This document shows positions 51,216-59,983 of a stretch of DNA of 64,000 nucleotides, piece after piece. The number at the start of each line of letters is the position of its first letter. Position 1 is the stretch's first letter. The position numbers and the translations under genes were made by a program. The stretch is from Cellulomonas marina. GTDB lineage: Bacteria > Actinomycetota > Actinomycetes > Actinomycetales > Cellulomonadaceae. The stretch lies in assembly GCF_900111925.1 (NCBI RefSeq), contig NZ_FOKA01000002.1, positions 124,001 through 188,000 of the forward strand, read 5' to 3'. The notes below the pieces were generated by a model that did no database searches, was not told where the DNA came from, and saw only the letters and a program-made list of their open reading frames with translations.

Positions 51216-53431
51216 GCCTGGGCGGCCTTCTTGCGGCGGCTGCGCGCGGGCTTGGTCGCCTGTGCCGCCTCCGTGGCCTGCTCGGCCACGGCCCCGATGC
51301 CTGACGCGGACGGCAGCTGGACCGTCGGCGGACGGGTCATGAGCACGAGCGAGCGACCCGTGAGCGACACGGTGTTGCCGGCGTCGACGCCCTGGCCCTG
51401 CTCGAGGTTGCTGTCCGTGTCCTCCAGGACGGTCCACCGCTCGCCGTACTCCGCGGGGGGGAGCGTGAACTCGACCTCGTCGGGGTTGGCGTTGAACAGC
51501 AGCAGGAAGCTGTCGTCCGTGATCTCCTGGCCGCGCCCGTCGGGCTCGGCGATCGCCTCCCCGTTGAGGAACACGGTCACCGACCGCGCGAGACCCTCGC
51601 TCCAGTCCTCGTCGGACATGTGCTCGCCGCTCGGCTTGAGCCAGGCGATGTCCTTCAGCTCGGACTCGCCCCCGTGCTCGGGCGCACCCGCGAAGAACCG
51701 GCGGCGGCGCAGCACGGGGTGCTTGCGCCGCAGCGCGACGATCCGCTGCGTGAACTCCAGCAGGTCGGTGTTGCCCGCGTCGAGGTCCCAGTCGACCCAG
51801 GAGATCTTGTCGTCCTGGCAGTAGACGTTGTTGTTCCCGTTCTGCGTGCGGCCGAGCTCGTCGCCGTGGGCGATCATCGGCACGCCCTGGGAGAGCAGCA
51901 GCGTGGCCAGGAAGTTCTTCCGCTGGCGGCCGCGCAGCGCGAGGATCCCGGGGTCGTCCGTCGGGCCCTCGGCGCCGCAGTTCCAGGAGCGGTTGTGGCT
52001 CTCGCCGTCGTTGTTGTCCTCGCCGTTGGCCTCGTTGTGCTTCTCGTTGTAGGAGACGAGGTCGTTCAGCGTGAAGCCGTCGTGCGCGATGACGAAGTTG
52101 ACGCTCGCGATCGGCCGGCGGCCCGTGTGCTCGTACAGGTCGGACGAGCCCGACAGGCGCGAGGCGAACTCCCCGAGCGTCGAGGGCTCGCCGCGCCAGA
52201 AGTCGCGCATGGAGTCGCGGTACTTGCCGTTCCACTCCGACCACAGGGGCGGGAACCCGCCGACCTGGTAGCCGCCGTCGCCGAGGTCCCACGGCTCAGC
52301 GATGAGCTTCACCTGCGAGATCGCGGGGTCCTGCTGGACGATGTCGAAGAACGCCGACAGGCGGTCGACCTCGTGGAACTGGCGGGCCAGCGTCGCGGCC
52401 AGGTCGAAGCGGAACCCGTCCACGTGCATGTCGTTCACCCAGTACCGCAGCGAGTCCATGATGAGCTGCAGGACGTGCGGGGACCGCATGAGCAGCGAGT
52501 TGCCCGTGCCGGTCGTGTCGAAGTAGTGCGAGCGGTCCTCGTCGACGAGGCGGTAGTAGCTCGCGTTGTCGATGCCGCGCATGCTCAGCGTCGGGCCCAT
52601 GTGGTTGCCCTCGGCGGTGTGGTTGTAGACGACGTCGAGGATGACCTCGATGTCCGCCTCGTGCAGGGCCTTGACCATGCTCTTGAACTCCTGCACCTGC
52701 TGGCCCTCGTGCCCGTAGGCGGCGTAGGCGTTGTGCGGCGCGAAGAACCCGATGGTGTTGTAGCCCCAGTAGTTCGACAGACCCTTCTCCTGCAGGTGGG
52801 GGTCGTTGACGAACTGGTGCACGGGCATGAGCTCGATGGCGGTGACGCCGAGGTTGCTCAGGTGCTCGATGATCGCGGGGTGCGCGAGGCCGGCGTACGT
52901 GCCGCGCAGCTCCTCCGGCACGGCGGGGTGCAGCTTCGTCAGGCCCTTGACGTGCGCCTCGTAGATGACCGACTCGTGGTACTCGTGCTGCGGCGGGCGG
53001 TCGTGGCCCCAGTCGAAGTAGGGGTTCACGACGACGGACATCATCGTGTGGCCGGCCGAGTCGTCGGTGTTGCGCTCCTCAGGGTTCCCGAACTGGTACG
53101 AGTACAGCGACGGGTCTCCGTCGATCTGGCCGCTGACCGCCTTGGCGTAGGGGTCGAGCAGGAGCTTCGTCGGGTCGCAGCGGTGCCCCTGCGCCGGGTC
53201 GTACGGGCCGTGGACGCGGAAGCCGTAGCGCTGACCGGGCTGCACGGAGGGCAGGAACCCGTGCCAGACGAAGCCGTCGACCTCCCGCAGGTCGACGCGC
53301 TCCTCGGTGCCGTCCGCGTGCAGGAGGCACAGCTCCACGCGCTCGGCGACGCTGGAGAAGAGGGCGAAGTTGGTGCCGCTGCCGTCGAAGGTGGCACCCA
53401 GCGGGTAGGGACGTCCGGGCCAGATCTGCAT
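51212..53431 (-). CDS. glgX: Glycogen debranching enzyme GlgX/TreX
   Basis: Hydrolyses alpha-1,6 branches of glycogen, feeding linear dextrins to TreY and TreZ. The 739-residue product starts MQIWPGRPYPLGATFDGSGT (CBM48), then has the GH13 isoamylase core: VILDVVYNHTAEGN, MHVDGFRFDLAATLAR, KLIAEPWDLGDGG and NFVIAHDGFTLNDLVSYN. The last 35 residues are Ala/Lys/Arg-rich (ARSRRKKAA). ATG 53431 is preferred because CBM48 similarity begins there. It is the first gene of a trehalose operon with an operator about 90 bases upstream. Confidence 0.95.
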   Translation of the reverse strand: MQIWPGRPYPLGATFDGSGTNFALFSSVAERVELCLLHADGTEERVDLREVDGFVWHGFLPSVQPGQRYGFRVHGPYDPAQGHRCDPTKLLLDPYAKAVSGQIDGDPSLYSYQFGNPEERNTDDSAGHTMMSVVVNPYFDWGHDRPPQHEYHESVIYEAHVKGLTKLHPAVPEELRGTYAGLAHPAIIEHLSNLGVTAIELMPVHQFVNDPHLQEKGLSNYWGYNTIGFFAPHNAYAAYGHEGQQVQEFKSMVKALHEADIEVILDVVYNHTAEGNHMGPTLSMRGIDNASYYRLVDEDRSHYFDTTGTGNSLLMRSPHVLQLIMDSLRYWVNDMHVDGFRFDLAATLARQFHEVDRLSAFFDIVQQDPAISQVKLIAEPWDLGDGGYQVGGFPPLWSEWNGKYRDSMRDFWRGEPSTLGEFASRLSGSSDLYEHTGRRPIASVNFVIAHDGFTLNDLVSYNEKHNEANGEDNNDGESHNRSWNCGAEGPTDDPGILALRGRQRKNFLATLLLSQGVPMIAHGDELGRTQNGNNNVYCQDDKISWVDWDLDAGNTDLLEFTQRIVALRRKHPVLRRRRFFAGAPEHGGESELKDIAWLKPSGEHMSDEDWSEGLARSVTVFLNGEAIAEPDGRGQEITDDSFLLLFNANPDEVEFTLPPAEYGERWTVLEDTDSNLEQGQGVDAGNTVSLTGRSLVLMTRPPTVQLPSASGIGAVAEQATEAAQATKPARSRRKKAAQA

Positions 53432-53521
53432 GCGGACACCTTGCCAGCGCGGGACCCAACCGGCGCGGGGAGCAGGGCACCACCGGCGGTGATGCACGAC
53501 TCACCGGCGGACGACGTCCGT

Positions 53522-53533
53522 GCAAGCGCTTAC
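53522..53533. promoter_or_regulatory. LacI-type operator upstream of the trehalose operon
   Basis: GCAAGCGCTTAC contains a perfect AAGCGCTT core with one mismatched outer pair, the form common for LacI/CcpA/MalR-type sites. It lies 91 bases upstream of glgX and 50 bases downstream of the YbdK-type coding end (minus strand), so it most likely controls the trehalose operon. Confidence 0.6.
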
Positions 53534-53584
53534 CGAGGTCAGGCGGATGAGAACGGAGCCGCGCCCGGGCGACGGCTCCGCCCG

Positions 53585-54697
53585 TCAGTCGAGCGTGCGG
53601 GCGCAGGCGCGGCGGACGACCTCGTCGTCGCCCGCGCCCTCGGCGCGCCACCGGTGCTGCTCGGCGCTGCCCGTGCCGCGCGCCAGCAGGTCGGCCAGCC
53701 CGTCCTCGACGACCGCGAGGTCACCCGTCGCGCGCAGCGCAGGCCGCACGTGGTCCAGCAGACGCTCGAGGACCTCGGCCGCGGGTCGGGGGACCCCGCG
53801 CACGGGGCAGACGAGGTCGCCGGTCAGGCCGGCGTGGGCGGACTGCCAGGCGGCGGCCCGCAGGACCTCGGTCCGCACGGGCGGCGCGGCGGCCCGCCCG
53901 TCGTCGGCCACGGCGGTGTCCGCGAGGCCGCGGACCAGCGCCCCGAGCAGCGCGGCGTCCCGCGCGTCGAGGCAGACGTCGGCGACGCGCACCTCGACGG
54001 TGGGGTAGCGCGCCGAGAGCCGCGCGTCGAAGTAGAGCATCCCGGGGTCGAGGATCGTCCGGGTGGCGAGCAGCGCCTCGGTCACCTCGCGGTAGCCGGC
54101 GGCGTCGCCGAAGGCGCCCGTCGGGCCGGCGGTCGGCCAGCGGCCCCACACCTGCGAGCGGAACGAGGCGTACCCGGTGTCGCGGCCGCCGAACCACGGG
54201 CTGTTCGCGGACAACGCCAGCAGCACCGCGTTCCAGGGTCGCAGGTGGTCCAGGACGCGCACGCCCTCCTCGTCGTCGGCCACCCGCACGTGCACGTGGC
54301 AGCCGCACGTGAGCTGGTCCGCGGCGGTCTGCCCGAAGCGCGCCTCGATCTCCAGCGAGCGCGGCTCGGGCACGACGGTGGCGTGCACCTCCTGCGGCGC
54401 CGTGCCGAGGGCGACGACGTGGGCGCCCGCGCGCTGCGCGGCCGTCTCCGCCCGCAGCCGCCCCGCCCGGAGCTGCTCCAGCAGCTCACCGACCTCGGCG
54501 CACGGCGGCGTGGAGGTCTCGATCTGCTCCTGGGTGAACTCCTTCTCCAGGTCCCCGCCCGGGCCGGGGGAGTGCTCGGCACGCCCCTGCTCGGCCTCCC
54601 GGGCGTGCTCGAGGGCCAGGACCGCGCCGGCGACCGCCGTCGGTCGCCCGCCCGGCGTCACCAGCAGGTACTCCTCCTCGACGCCCATGGTCCGCAC
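53585..54697 (-). CDS. YbdK-type carboxylate-amine ligase (glutamate-cysteine ligase family 2)
   Basis: A 370-residue GCS2-family enzyme opening MRTMGVEEEYLLV, with EKEFTQEQIETSTPPC, DQLTCGCHVHVRVADDEEGV and ARYPTVEVRVADVCLDARDA as family blocks. YbdK shows weak glutamate-cysteine ligase activity in E. coli; actinobacteria normally make mycothiol rather than glutathione, so the physiological substrate is open. GTG 54697 matches the usual MRT start and has CAGACT seven bases ahead (probably leaderless). Confidence 0.9.
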   Translation of the reverse strand: MRTMGVEEEYLLVTPGGRPTAVAGAVLALEHAREAEQGRAEHSPGPGGDLEKEFTQEQIETSTPPCAEVGELLEQLRAGRLRAETAAQRAGAHVVALGTAPQEVHATVVPEPRSLEIEARFGQTAADQLTCGCHVHVRVADDEEGVRVLDHLRPWNAVLLALSANSPWFGGRDTGYASFRSQVWGRWPTAGPTGAFGDAAGYREVTEALLATRTILDPGMLYFDARLSARYPTVEVRVADVCLDARDAALLGALVRGLADTAVADDGRAAAPPVRTEVLRAAAWQSAHAGLTGDLVCPVRGVPRPAAEVLERLLDHVRPALRATGDLAVVEDGLADLLARGTGSAEQHRWRAEGAGDDEVVRRACARTLD

Positions 54698-54704
54698 GCG
54701 GGGC

Positions 54705-54710
54705 AGTCTG
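54705..54710 (-). promoter_or_regulatory. -10-like box of the YbdK-type gene
   Basis: CAGACT on the minus strand, seven bases before GTG 54697. Confidence 0.45.
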
Positions 54711-54768
54711 CCGCCGGGGACGCCCTGGGCGCGAGCGGTGCGCGGTGCCCGCGCCCCGGCCGACCGGG

Positions 54769-55566
54769 TCAGCCGAGCGCGACGAGCTGCGTGACGTCGT
54801 CGTCGGGCAGGACGTCGACGACGGTGGTGACCGCGAGCTCCCCGAGGAGGGCCACCCCGTGGTGGACGGAGAGGAAGGCCGTGTCGGAGGCGTCGCGGCC
54901 GGTCGCGATCCGCACGAGGGTGCTCCGCGGCGCCAGCGTGGTGGCGTCGACGACGTGCCAGGCGCCGTCCACGAAGGCCTCGGCGACGGCGTGGAAGTCC
55001 ATGGGGTCGAGCCCCGGCGCGTAGACGGCGACCAGCCGCGCCGGCACGTCGAGGGCGCGCAGCAGCGCGACGACGAGGTGCGCGTAGTCGCGGCACACGC
55101 CCTGGCGGGCCAGCAGCGTGCGCACCGCGCCGTCCGTCGGCAGGCTCGCGCCGGGGACGTACGCGAGCTGCGTCCCGACCCAGGAGCTCACCGCCGCCAG
55201 GAGGTCGGCGCCCGACAGCCCGCCGAAGTGCGCGCGGGCGGTCGGGCCCAGCGTGTCCGACTCGCAGTAGCGGCTGGGGCGCAGGTAGCGCAGGAGGTCC
55301 GCCCGCTCGACCGGGGCCGGCTCGGCGCGCCCCGTCACGCGGGCGGTGTAGTCGAGGCGCAGCTGCCCGACGGGCGCGTCCAGGACGTGCCACCGCGTGC
55401 CGTGCTCGACGACGAGCTCCTGCGGCTCGACGGGGTGCCCGTCCACGGTCAGGTCCCACGTCTCGTCGACCGTCAGCCCGGCACCGCGCGCGACGGCCAG
55501 CTCGAGGACGAGCGTGGCGGGCCGCTGCACGTCGAGGGTCAGGTGGGCGGTCACGTCGCGCTGCAT
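54769..55566 (-). CDS. Transglutaminase-like domain protein
   Basis: A 265-residue protein of the bacterial transglutaminase/protease-like family. After an N-terminal beta domain (DVTAHLTLDVQRPATLVLELA) comes the catalytic part: Cys in ARQGVCRDYAHLVVALLRAL, His in LDPMDFHAVAEAFVDG and Asp in WHVVDATTLAP. Such proteins usually act as peptidases or in peptide modification; the target is unknown. GAGACT stands six bases before ATG 55566. The gene follows the amino acid ABC operon on the same strand after 56 bases. Confidence 0.9.
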   Translation of the reverse strand: MQRDVTAHLTLDVQRPATLVLELAVARGAGLTVDETWDLTVDGHPVEPQELVVEHGTRWHVLDAPVGQLRLDYTARVTGRAEPAPVERADLLRYLRPSRYCESDTLGPTARAHFGGLSGADLLAAVSSWVGTQLAYVPGASLPTDGAVRTLLARQGVCRDYAHLVVALLRALDVPARLVAVYAPGLDPMDFHAVAEAFVDGAWHVVDATTLAPRSTLVRIATGRDASDTAFLSVHHGVALLGELAVTTVVDVLPDDDVTQLVALG

Positions 55567-55572
55567 GCGACC

Positions 55573-55578
55573 AGTCTC
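55573..55578 (-). promoter_or_regulatory. -10-like box of the transglutaminase gene
   Basis: GAGACT on the minus strand, six bases before ATG 55566. Confidence 0.4.
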
Positions 55579-55622
55579 GTCGTCGCGGGCTGGGGCGGCC
55601 GGGCGGCGGGGTGTGACGTGCG

Positions 55623-56447
55623 TCAGAGCACGCGGGCCAGGAAGTCGCGCGTGCGCTGCTCGGTCGGGTCGACGAGCACCCGTTCCGGCGACCCGTGCTC
55701 GACGACGACGCCGTCGGCCATGAAGACCGCCTGGTCGGCGACCTCCCGGGCGAACCCCGTCTCGTGGGTGACGACGACCATCGTCATGCCGCTGGCCGCG
55801 AGGTCGCGCATGACGCCCAGCACCTCGCCGACGAGCTCGGGGTCCAGGGCGGACGTCGGCTCGTCGAACAGCATGAGCTCGGGGTCCATCGCCAGGGCGC
55901 GCGCGATCGCGACGCGCTGCTGCTGGCCCCCGGAGAGCTGGGCGGGGTAGTGGTCGGTGCGGTCGGACAGGCCGACGCGGCCCAGCAGCTCCAGCGCCCG
56001 CTCGCGCGCCTGCGCCTTCGGCCTGCCGAGCACCTGCACCTGCGCCTCGACGACGTTGCCCGCCGCGGTCATGTGCGGGAACAGGTTGAAGCGCTGGAAG
56101 ACCATGCCGATGCGCGAGCGCTGCCGGGCGACGACCTTCGGGTGCAGCCGGAACAGGGTCGGCGTCCCGCGCCGCACGCCCTCGCGGTAGCCCATGAGCT
56201 CGCCGTCGACGCGGATGGCGCCGGCCTGGATCTCCTCGAGCTGGTTGATGCAGCGCAGCGCGGTGGACTTGCCCGAGCCCGACGGGCCGAGCACGACCGT
56301 GACCGTGCCGCGCGGCACCTCGAGGTCGATGCCGCGCAGCACGTGGGCGTGCCCGTACCACTTGTGCACGCCGGTCATGCGCACCATGGGCACGTCCGTG
56401 CCGGTGCCCGTACCCGTGGCCGTGCCCACGCCGGTCCCCGTGCTCAC
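55623..56447 (-). CDS. Polar amino acid ABC transporter ATP-binding protein
   Basis: A 274-residue ATPase of the GlnQ/HisP class. Walker A is [15 protein letters not shown], the Q-loop is [13 protein letters not shown], the signature is [19 protein letters not shown], Walker B is [13 protein letters not shown] and the H-loop is VVVTHE. It contains an insertion of about 15 residues after the first lobe ([19 protein letters not shown]) and a Gly-Thr repeat N-terminus of about 20 residues encoded by degenerate hexamers. Its GTG overlaps the permease stop (GTGA). Confidence 0.95.
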   Translation of the reverse strand: MSTGTGVGTATGTGTGTDVPMVRMTGVHKWYGHAHVLRGIDLEVPRGTVTVVLGPSGSGKSTALRCINQLEEIQAGAIRVDGELMGYREGVRRGTPTLFRLHPKVVARQRSRIGMVFQRFNLFPHMTAAGNVVEAQVQVLGRPKAQARERALELLGRVGLSDRTDHYPAQLSGGQQQRVAIARALAMDPELMLFDEPTSALDPELVGEVLGVMRDLAASGMTMVVVTHETGFAREVADQAVFMADGVVVEHGSPERVLVDPTEQRTRDFLARVL

Positions 56448-57466
56448 ACGCCACCTCCGGCCGGGCGGCCCATGTCGTCGTTCGGCCCGGGCTCCGGCGT
56501 GGTGCCCGCGGCGTTGATGGCGCCCTGCCGCCCCCGTGCCGGGCGGTGGCTGTCGAACCCGCGGCCGTAGTACCGCTCGATCCGGGACTGCCCGACCATG
56601 AGCACGCTCGTGATCGCGAGGTACCAGATCGCGGCCACCAGCAGCAGCGGCACGGGCTGGAACGTGCGGTTGGCGATGGCGTTGGTCGCGAAGTTCAGGT
56701 CGAGGGTGAACGGCACGGCCAGGACCAGCGAGGTCGTCTTCAGCATGGAGATCGTCTCGTTGCCCGTGGGCGGCACGATGACGCGCATGGCCTGCGGCAG
56801 GACGATCCGGCGCAGGATCCGGCCCTCCTTCATGCCCAGGGCGCGCGCGGCCTCCGACTGGCCCGGGTCGACGCTCTGGAGGCCCGCGCGCACGATCTCC
56901 GCGAGGTACGCGGCCTCGTTGAGGGCCAGGCCGAGCAGCGCCGCCCGGGAGGCCGTCACCAGGTCCTGCGTGTCGAAGGAGACGAAGGACGGGCCGAACG
57001 GCACCCCGAGCGAGATCTGCCGGTACAGCACCGACAGCAGCCCCCAGAACACGAGCTGGGTGTAGATGGGGGTGCCGCGGAAGACCCAGATGTACGTCCA
57101 GGACACCCCGCGCATCACGGGGTTCTCCGAGCGGCGCATGATGGCGAGCAGCACCGCCAGCACCACGGCGATCGCCATCGACCCGACCGTCAGCCACAGG
57201 GTCCACCCGACGCCGCGCAGGACGTTGGGGTGGAACAGGTACTCGGCGACCGTCGGCCAGGCGAAGGCCGGGTTGGTCACCAGGCCGTGGACCACCATGG
57301 CGGCGAGCACCGCCACGACGGCCGCGGACACCCACCGGCCCGGGCGCCGGACCGGTACCGCGCGGATGCGCTCCGGCTCGGCCGACGCCCCGGCCGACGC
57401 CCCGGCCGACGCCCTGCCGGGCGCCCCGGGGGCGCCGGCGGGTGCCCGCGCGCCGTCGACCGCCAT
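56444..57466 (-). CDS. Polar amino acid ABC transporter permease
   Basis: A 340-residue permease of the HisMQ family with the EAA loop [25 protein letters not shown] and the family motif [17 protein letters not shown]. It has a long Ala/Gly-rich N-terminal tail of about 45 residues, partly encoded by a 12-bp triplicate (57381-57416). Only one permease gene is present, so it is likely a homodimer. ATG 57466 begins two bases after the binding-protein stop. Confidence 0.93.
   Translation of the reverse strand: MAVDGARAPAGAPGAPGRASAGASAGASAEPERIRAVPVRRPGRWVSAAVVAVLAAMVVHGLVTNPAFAWPTVAEYLFHPNVLRGVGWTLWLTVGSMAIAVVLAVLLAIMRRSENPVMRGVSWTYIWVFRGTPIYTQLVFWGLLSVLYRQISLGVPFGPSFVSFDTQDLVTASRAALLGLALNEAAYLAEIVRAGLQSVDPGQSEAARALGMKEGRILRRIVLPQAMRVIVPPTGNETISMLKTTSLVLAVPFTLDLNFATNAIANRTFQPVPLLLVAAIWYLAITSVLMVGQSRIERYYGRGFDSHRPARGRQGAINAAGTTPEPGPNDDMGRPAGGGV
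57381..57416. repeat. 12-bp tandem repeat inside the amino acid permease gene, three units
   Basis: Three copies of GCCGACGCCCCG, the last with one change. They encode an Ala/Ser/Gly repeat in the cytoplasmic N-terminal tail. Confidence 0.75.
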
Positions 57467-57468
57467 CG

Positions 57469-58410
57469 TCAGTCGACCGCGGGGTTCAGCTCGGCCGTCT
57501 CGACCGCGCCCGCGTCGTTGCCCCACGCGGCGAGGATCTCGCCGTAGGTGCCGTCGTCGATGAGCGACTGCAGCGCCGCCTGCACGGCCTCGGTCAGCTC
57601 CGCGTCGTCCTTGGCGACGACGACGCCCTGCGGGGCGGAGGCGAACACGTCGCCGAGCTGCTCGAGCTGGCCGCCGGTCTGCTCCACGGCGTAGGCGATG
57701 ATCGGGGAGTCGGCCCACATGACGTCCGCACGGCCGCCGACCAGGGCCGTCGTCACGTCGCTCTGCGCCTCGAACCGCAGCGGCTCGACGGGGTTCCCGG
57801 CCGCCTCGCACTCGGGGATGAGGGTCGCCTCCATCTCCTCGTCCTCGACGGTGCCCGTCTGCACGCCGACGACGAGCCCGCACAGGTTATCCGGGTCCAC
57901 CCCGTCGGGGTTGCCCGCCGGCACGGCGTACGCCTCGCCCGCCTCGAAGTAGCTGATCATGTTGACCTGCTCGAGGCGCTCGGCGGTGATGGTGAACGAC
58001 GACATGCCCACGTCGTAGCGCGAGCCGATCGCCGGGATGATGCCGGTGAAGTCGGCGGGCTGGACGTCCGCCTCGAGGCCGAGCCGGGCGGCGACGGCGG
58101 TGATGAGGTCCACGTCGTAGCCGACGACCGTCGTGCCGTCCTCGTCGATGTACTCGGCCGGCGCGTAGGAGGCGTCCGTGCCGACGACGAGCGTGCCGGC
58201 CTCGGCGACGTCCGCGGGCAGCAGGGCCGCCAGCTCCTCGTCGGCCTCCACGCCCGAGACGTCGAGGCCCGTCGACGAGCCCGCGCCGGCGCCCGTGCCG
58301 GAGCCGGCGCTCCCGGACGCGGCCGGCTCGGCGGCCTCCTCACCGCTGCACCCGGCCAGGAGCAGCGAGGCCGCGAGGGCGGAGGCGAGGACGAGGGGAG
58401 CGGAGCGCAC
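57469..58410 (-). CDS. Polar amino acid ABC transporter substrate-binding lipoprotein
   Basis: A 313-residue family 3 solute-binding protein. Signal peptide with lipobox LLLAGC (lipidated Cys21), then an Ala/Gly/Ser linker and the binding domain: [36 protein letters not shown] and [21 protein letters not shown] 58410 is chosen because GGAGG lies five bases ahead; an earlier in-frame ATG has no ribosome site. It heads the SBP-permease-ATPase operon. The ligand is probably a polar amino acid. Confidence 0.94.
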   Translation of the reverse strand: MRSAPLVLASALAASLLLAGCSGEEAAEPAASGSAGSGTGAGAGSSTGLDVSGVEADEELAALLPADVAEAGTLVVGTDASYAPAEYIDEDGTTVVGYDVDLITAVAARLGLEADVQPADFTGIIPAIGSRYDVGMSSFTITAERLEQVNMISYFEAGEAYAVPAGNPDGVDPDNLCGLVVGVQTGTVEDEEMEATLIPECEAAGNPVEPLRFEAQSDVTTALVGGRADVMWADSPIIAYAVEQTGGQLEQLGDVFASAPQGVVVAKDDAELTEAVQAALQSLIDDGTYGEILAAWGNDAGAVETAELNPAVD

Positions 58411-58528
58411 AGGTTCCTCCAGGGTCCGGCGGGGCACCGGGCGGTGGGGCCGGACCCGCGGCGGACCGGGGCCCGACGCGGTCGGGTCAGGGGCGTCGCC
58501 GGGCCCGGCCGACGCCGGAGGGGCACGC

Positions 58529-58544
58529 TAACGACCGGATGTTA
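58529..58544. promoter_or_regulatory. Imperfect palindrome between amino acid importer and SDR gene
   Basis: TAACGACCGGATGTTA is an AT-capped inverted repeat (TAAC..CCGG..GTTA) in a GC-rich divergent region, 119 bases ahead of the binding-protein start and next to a TTAGCG-type -10 on the minus strand. The regulator is unknown. Confidence 0.45.
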
Positions 58545-58641
58545 CGCGGGGGTGTCCCGGCCCGGGTGCGCGTCCCGTGGGCGCGGACGAGAGTGGTGTC
58601 ACGCCGCCCGGTGCGGGCGCGCGCCCCACCCCGGAGGACCC

Positions 58642-59805
58642 ATGCCGCCCATGAACCCCCTCGACCCGCGCGACGACGGGCAGCACCACGCCGACGGCCC
58701 GGCTGACGACCGCCCGGCGGAGGGCACGGCGGAGGGCACGGGGGAGGGCACGCCCGCCGGCGCCGAGGACGCGCGCGACGACGAGCGCCCCCTCGTCCGG
58801 CTCGCGGCCGCCCCCGGTCCCCGCGGCGTCGCGGTGGTCACGGGCGGCTCCGCCGGTCTCGGCCGTGCCATCGTGCGCCGCCTGGCCGACGAGGGGTGGG
58901 ACGTGGCGGTCCTCGCCCGCGGCCGGGCAGGCCTGGCGGGTGCGGTGGAGGACGTGGCGGCCCGTGGCCGGCGCGCGCTGGCCGTGCCCACCGACGTGGC
59001 GGACCACGCCGCCGTGGACCGCGCCGCCGACGAGGTCGAGACCGTGCTCGGGCCCATCGGGCTGTGGGTCAACAACGCGATGACGGGCGTCTTCGGCACG
59101 TTCCTCGAGGTGGAGCCCGAGGACTACGAGCGCGCCACCGCGGTGACCTACCTCGGCTTCGTCAACGGCACGCGGGCCGCGCTGCGGCGGATGGTGCCGC
59201 GCGACGAGGGCGTCGTCGTGCAGGTCGGCAGCTCCTTGGCGTACCGGGGCATCCCCGCCCAGTCGGCCTACTGCGGCGCCAAGCACGCGATGGTCGGCAT
59301 GACGGAGTCCGTCGTCGCGGAGCTGCTGGGCCAGGGCAGCCGGGTGCGCGTGTGCATGGTGCACATGCCGGCGCTCAACACCCCGCAGTTCTCGTGGCTG
59401 AAGAACCTGCTGCCGCAGCACGCCCAGCCCGTGCCGCCGATCTACCAGCCCGAGGTCGGGGCGGCCGCCGTGGCGCACGTCGCCCGGCACCCGCGCCGCT
59501 CCACCTGGGTCGGGGTGAGCACGGTCGGCACGATCCTCGGCAACCGCGTGGCCGCGCCGCTGCTCGACCGGTACCTCGCGCGGACCGGCATCTCGGGCCA
59601 GCAGGTCGACCTCCCGCCCACGGACCTCGGCCCGAACCTGTACGAGCCCGTGGGCGGTGACCTCGGCGCGCACGGGGAGTTCGACGACCGTGCCGCCACC
59701 AGCAGCCCCCAGCTGTGGGCCACGCAGCACCGGGGCGTGCTCGCAGGAGCCGGTGCCGCTGTCGCCGGGGCGGGTGCGCTCGCGCTCGCGCTCGCACGGC
59801 GGTGA
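58642..59805 (+). CDS. SDR-family oxidoreductase with acidic N-terminal and hydrophobic C-terminal extensions
   Basis: A 387-residue short-chain dehydrogenase. The first 55 residues are Asp/Glu/Gly/Pro-rich and disordered. The Rossmann motif is AVVTGGSAGLGRAIVRRLAD; the active site is VGSSLAYRGIPAQSAYCGAK (Ser, Tyr and Lys of YxxxK). A C-terminal tail has an Ala/Gly hydrophobic stretch (VLAGAGAAVAGAGALALALA), possibly membrane associated. Substrate unknown. CCGGAGGA precedes ATG 58642; a second ATG three codons later is possible. Confidence 0.88.
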   Translation: MPPMNPLDPRDDGQHHADGPADDRPAEGTAEGTGEGTPAGAEDARDDERPLVRLAAAPGPRGVAVVTGGSAGLGRAIVRRLADEGWDVAVLARGRAGLAGAVEDVAARGRRALAVPTDVADHAAVDRAADEVETVLGPIGLWVNNAMTGVFGTFLEVEPEDYERATAVTYLGFVNGTRAALRRMVPRDEGVVVQVGSSLAYRGIPAQSAYCGAKHAMVGMTESVVAELLGQGSRVRVCMVHMPALNTPQFSWLKNLLPQHAQPVPPIYQPEVGAAAVAHVARHPRRSTWVGVSTVGTILGNRVAAPLLDRYLARTGISGQQVDLPPTDLGPNLYEPVGGDLGAHGEFDDRAATSSPQLWATQHRGVLAGAGAAVAGAGALALALARR

Positions 59806-59868
59806 CGTCGCGCGGACGTCCGCCGGGGGGAGGCCTCACAGGGCCGCCCCCCGTCCTGTGCGGACCAC

Positions 59869-59884
59869 GTGACTCGCCCGTCAC
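59869..59884. promoter_or_regulatory. GTGAC-N6-GTCAC element upstream of the siroheme operon
   Basis: GTGACTCGCCCGTCAC places two gTnAC-like boxes six bases apart, about 100 bases before the operon. It resembles GlnR-type spacing, and GlnR is known to regulate nitrite reduction in actinobacteria, but it could equally be a simple inverted repeat. Confidence 0.3.
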
Positions 59885-59983
59885 CTGCGGCGTCGTCCGC
59901 CCGAAACACGGACTCCCTACCCTGGCGCCGTCCCGGGCCGCGATAGTGGTCCCGTCGGACCGGGCCGAGGAGGGGGAGGTCGC

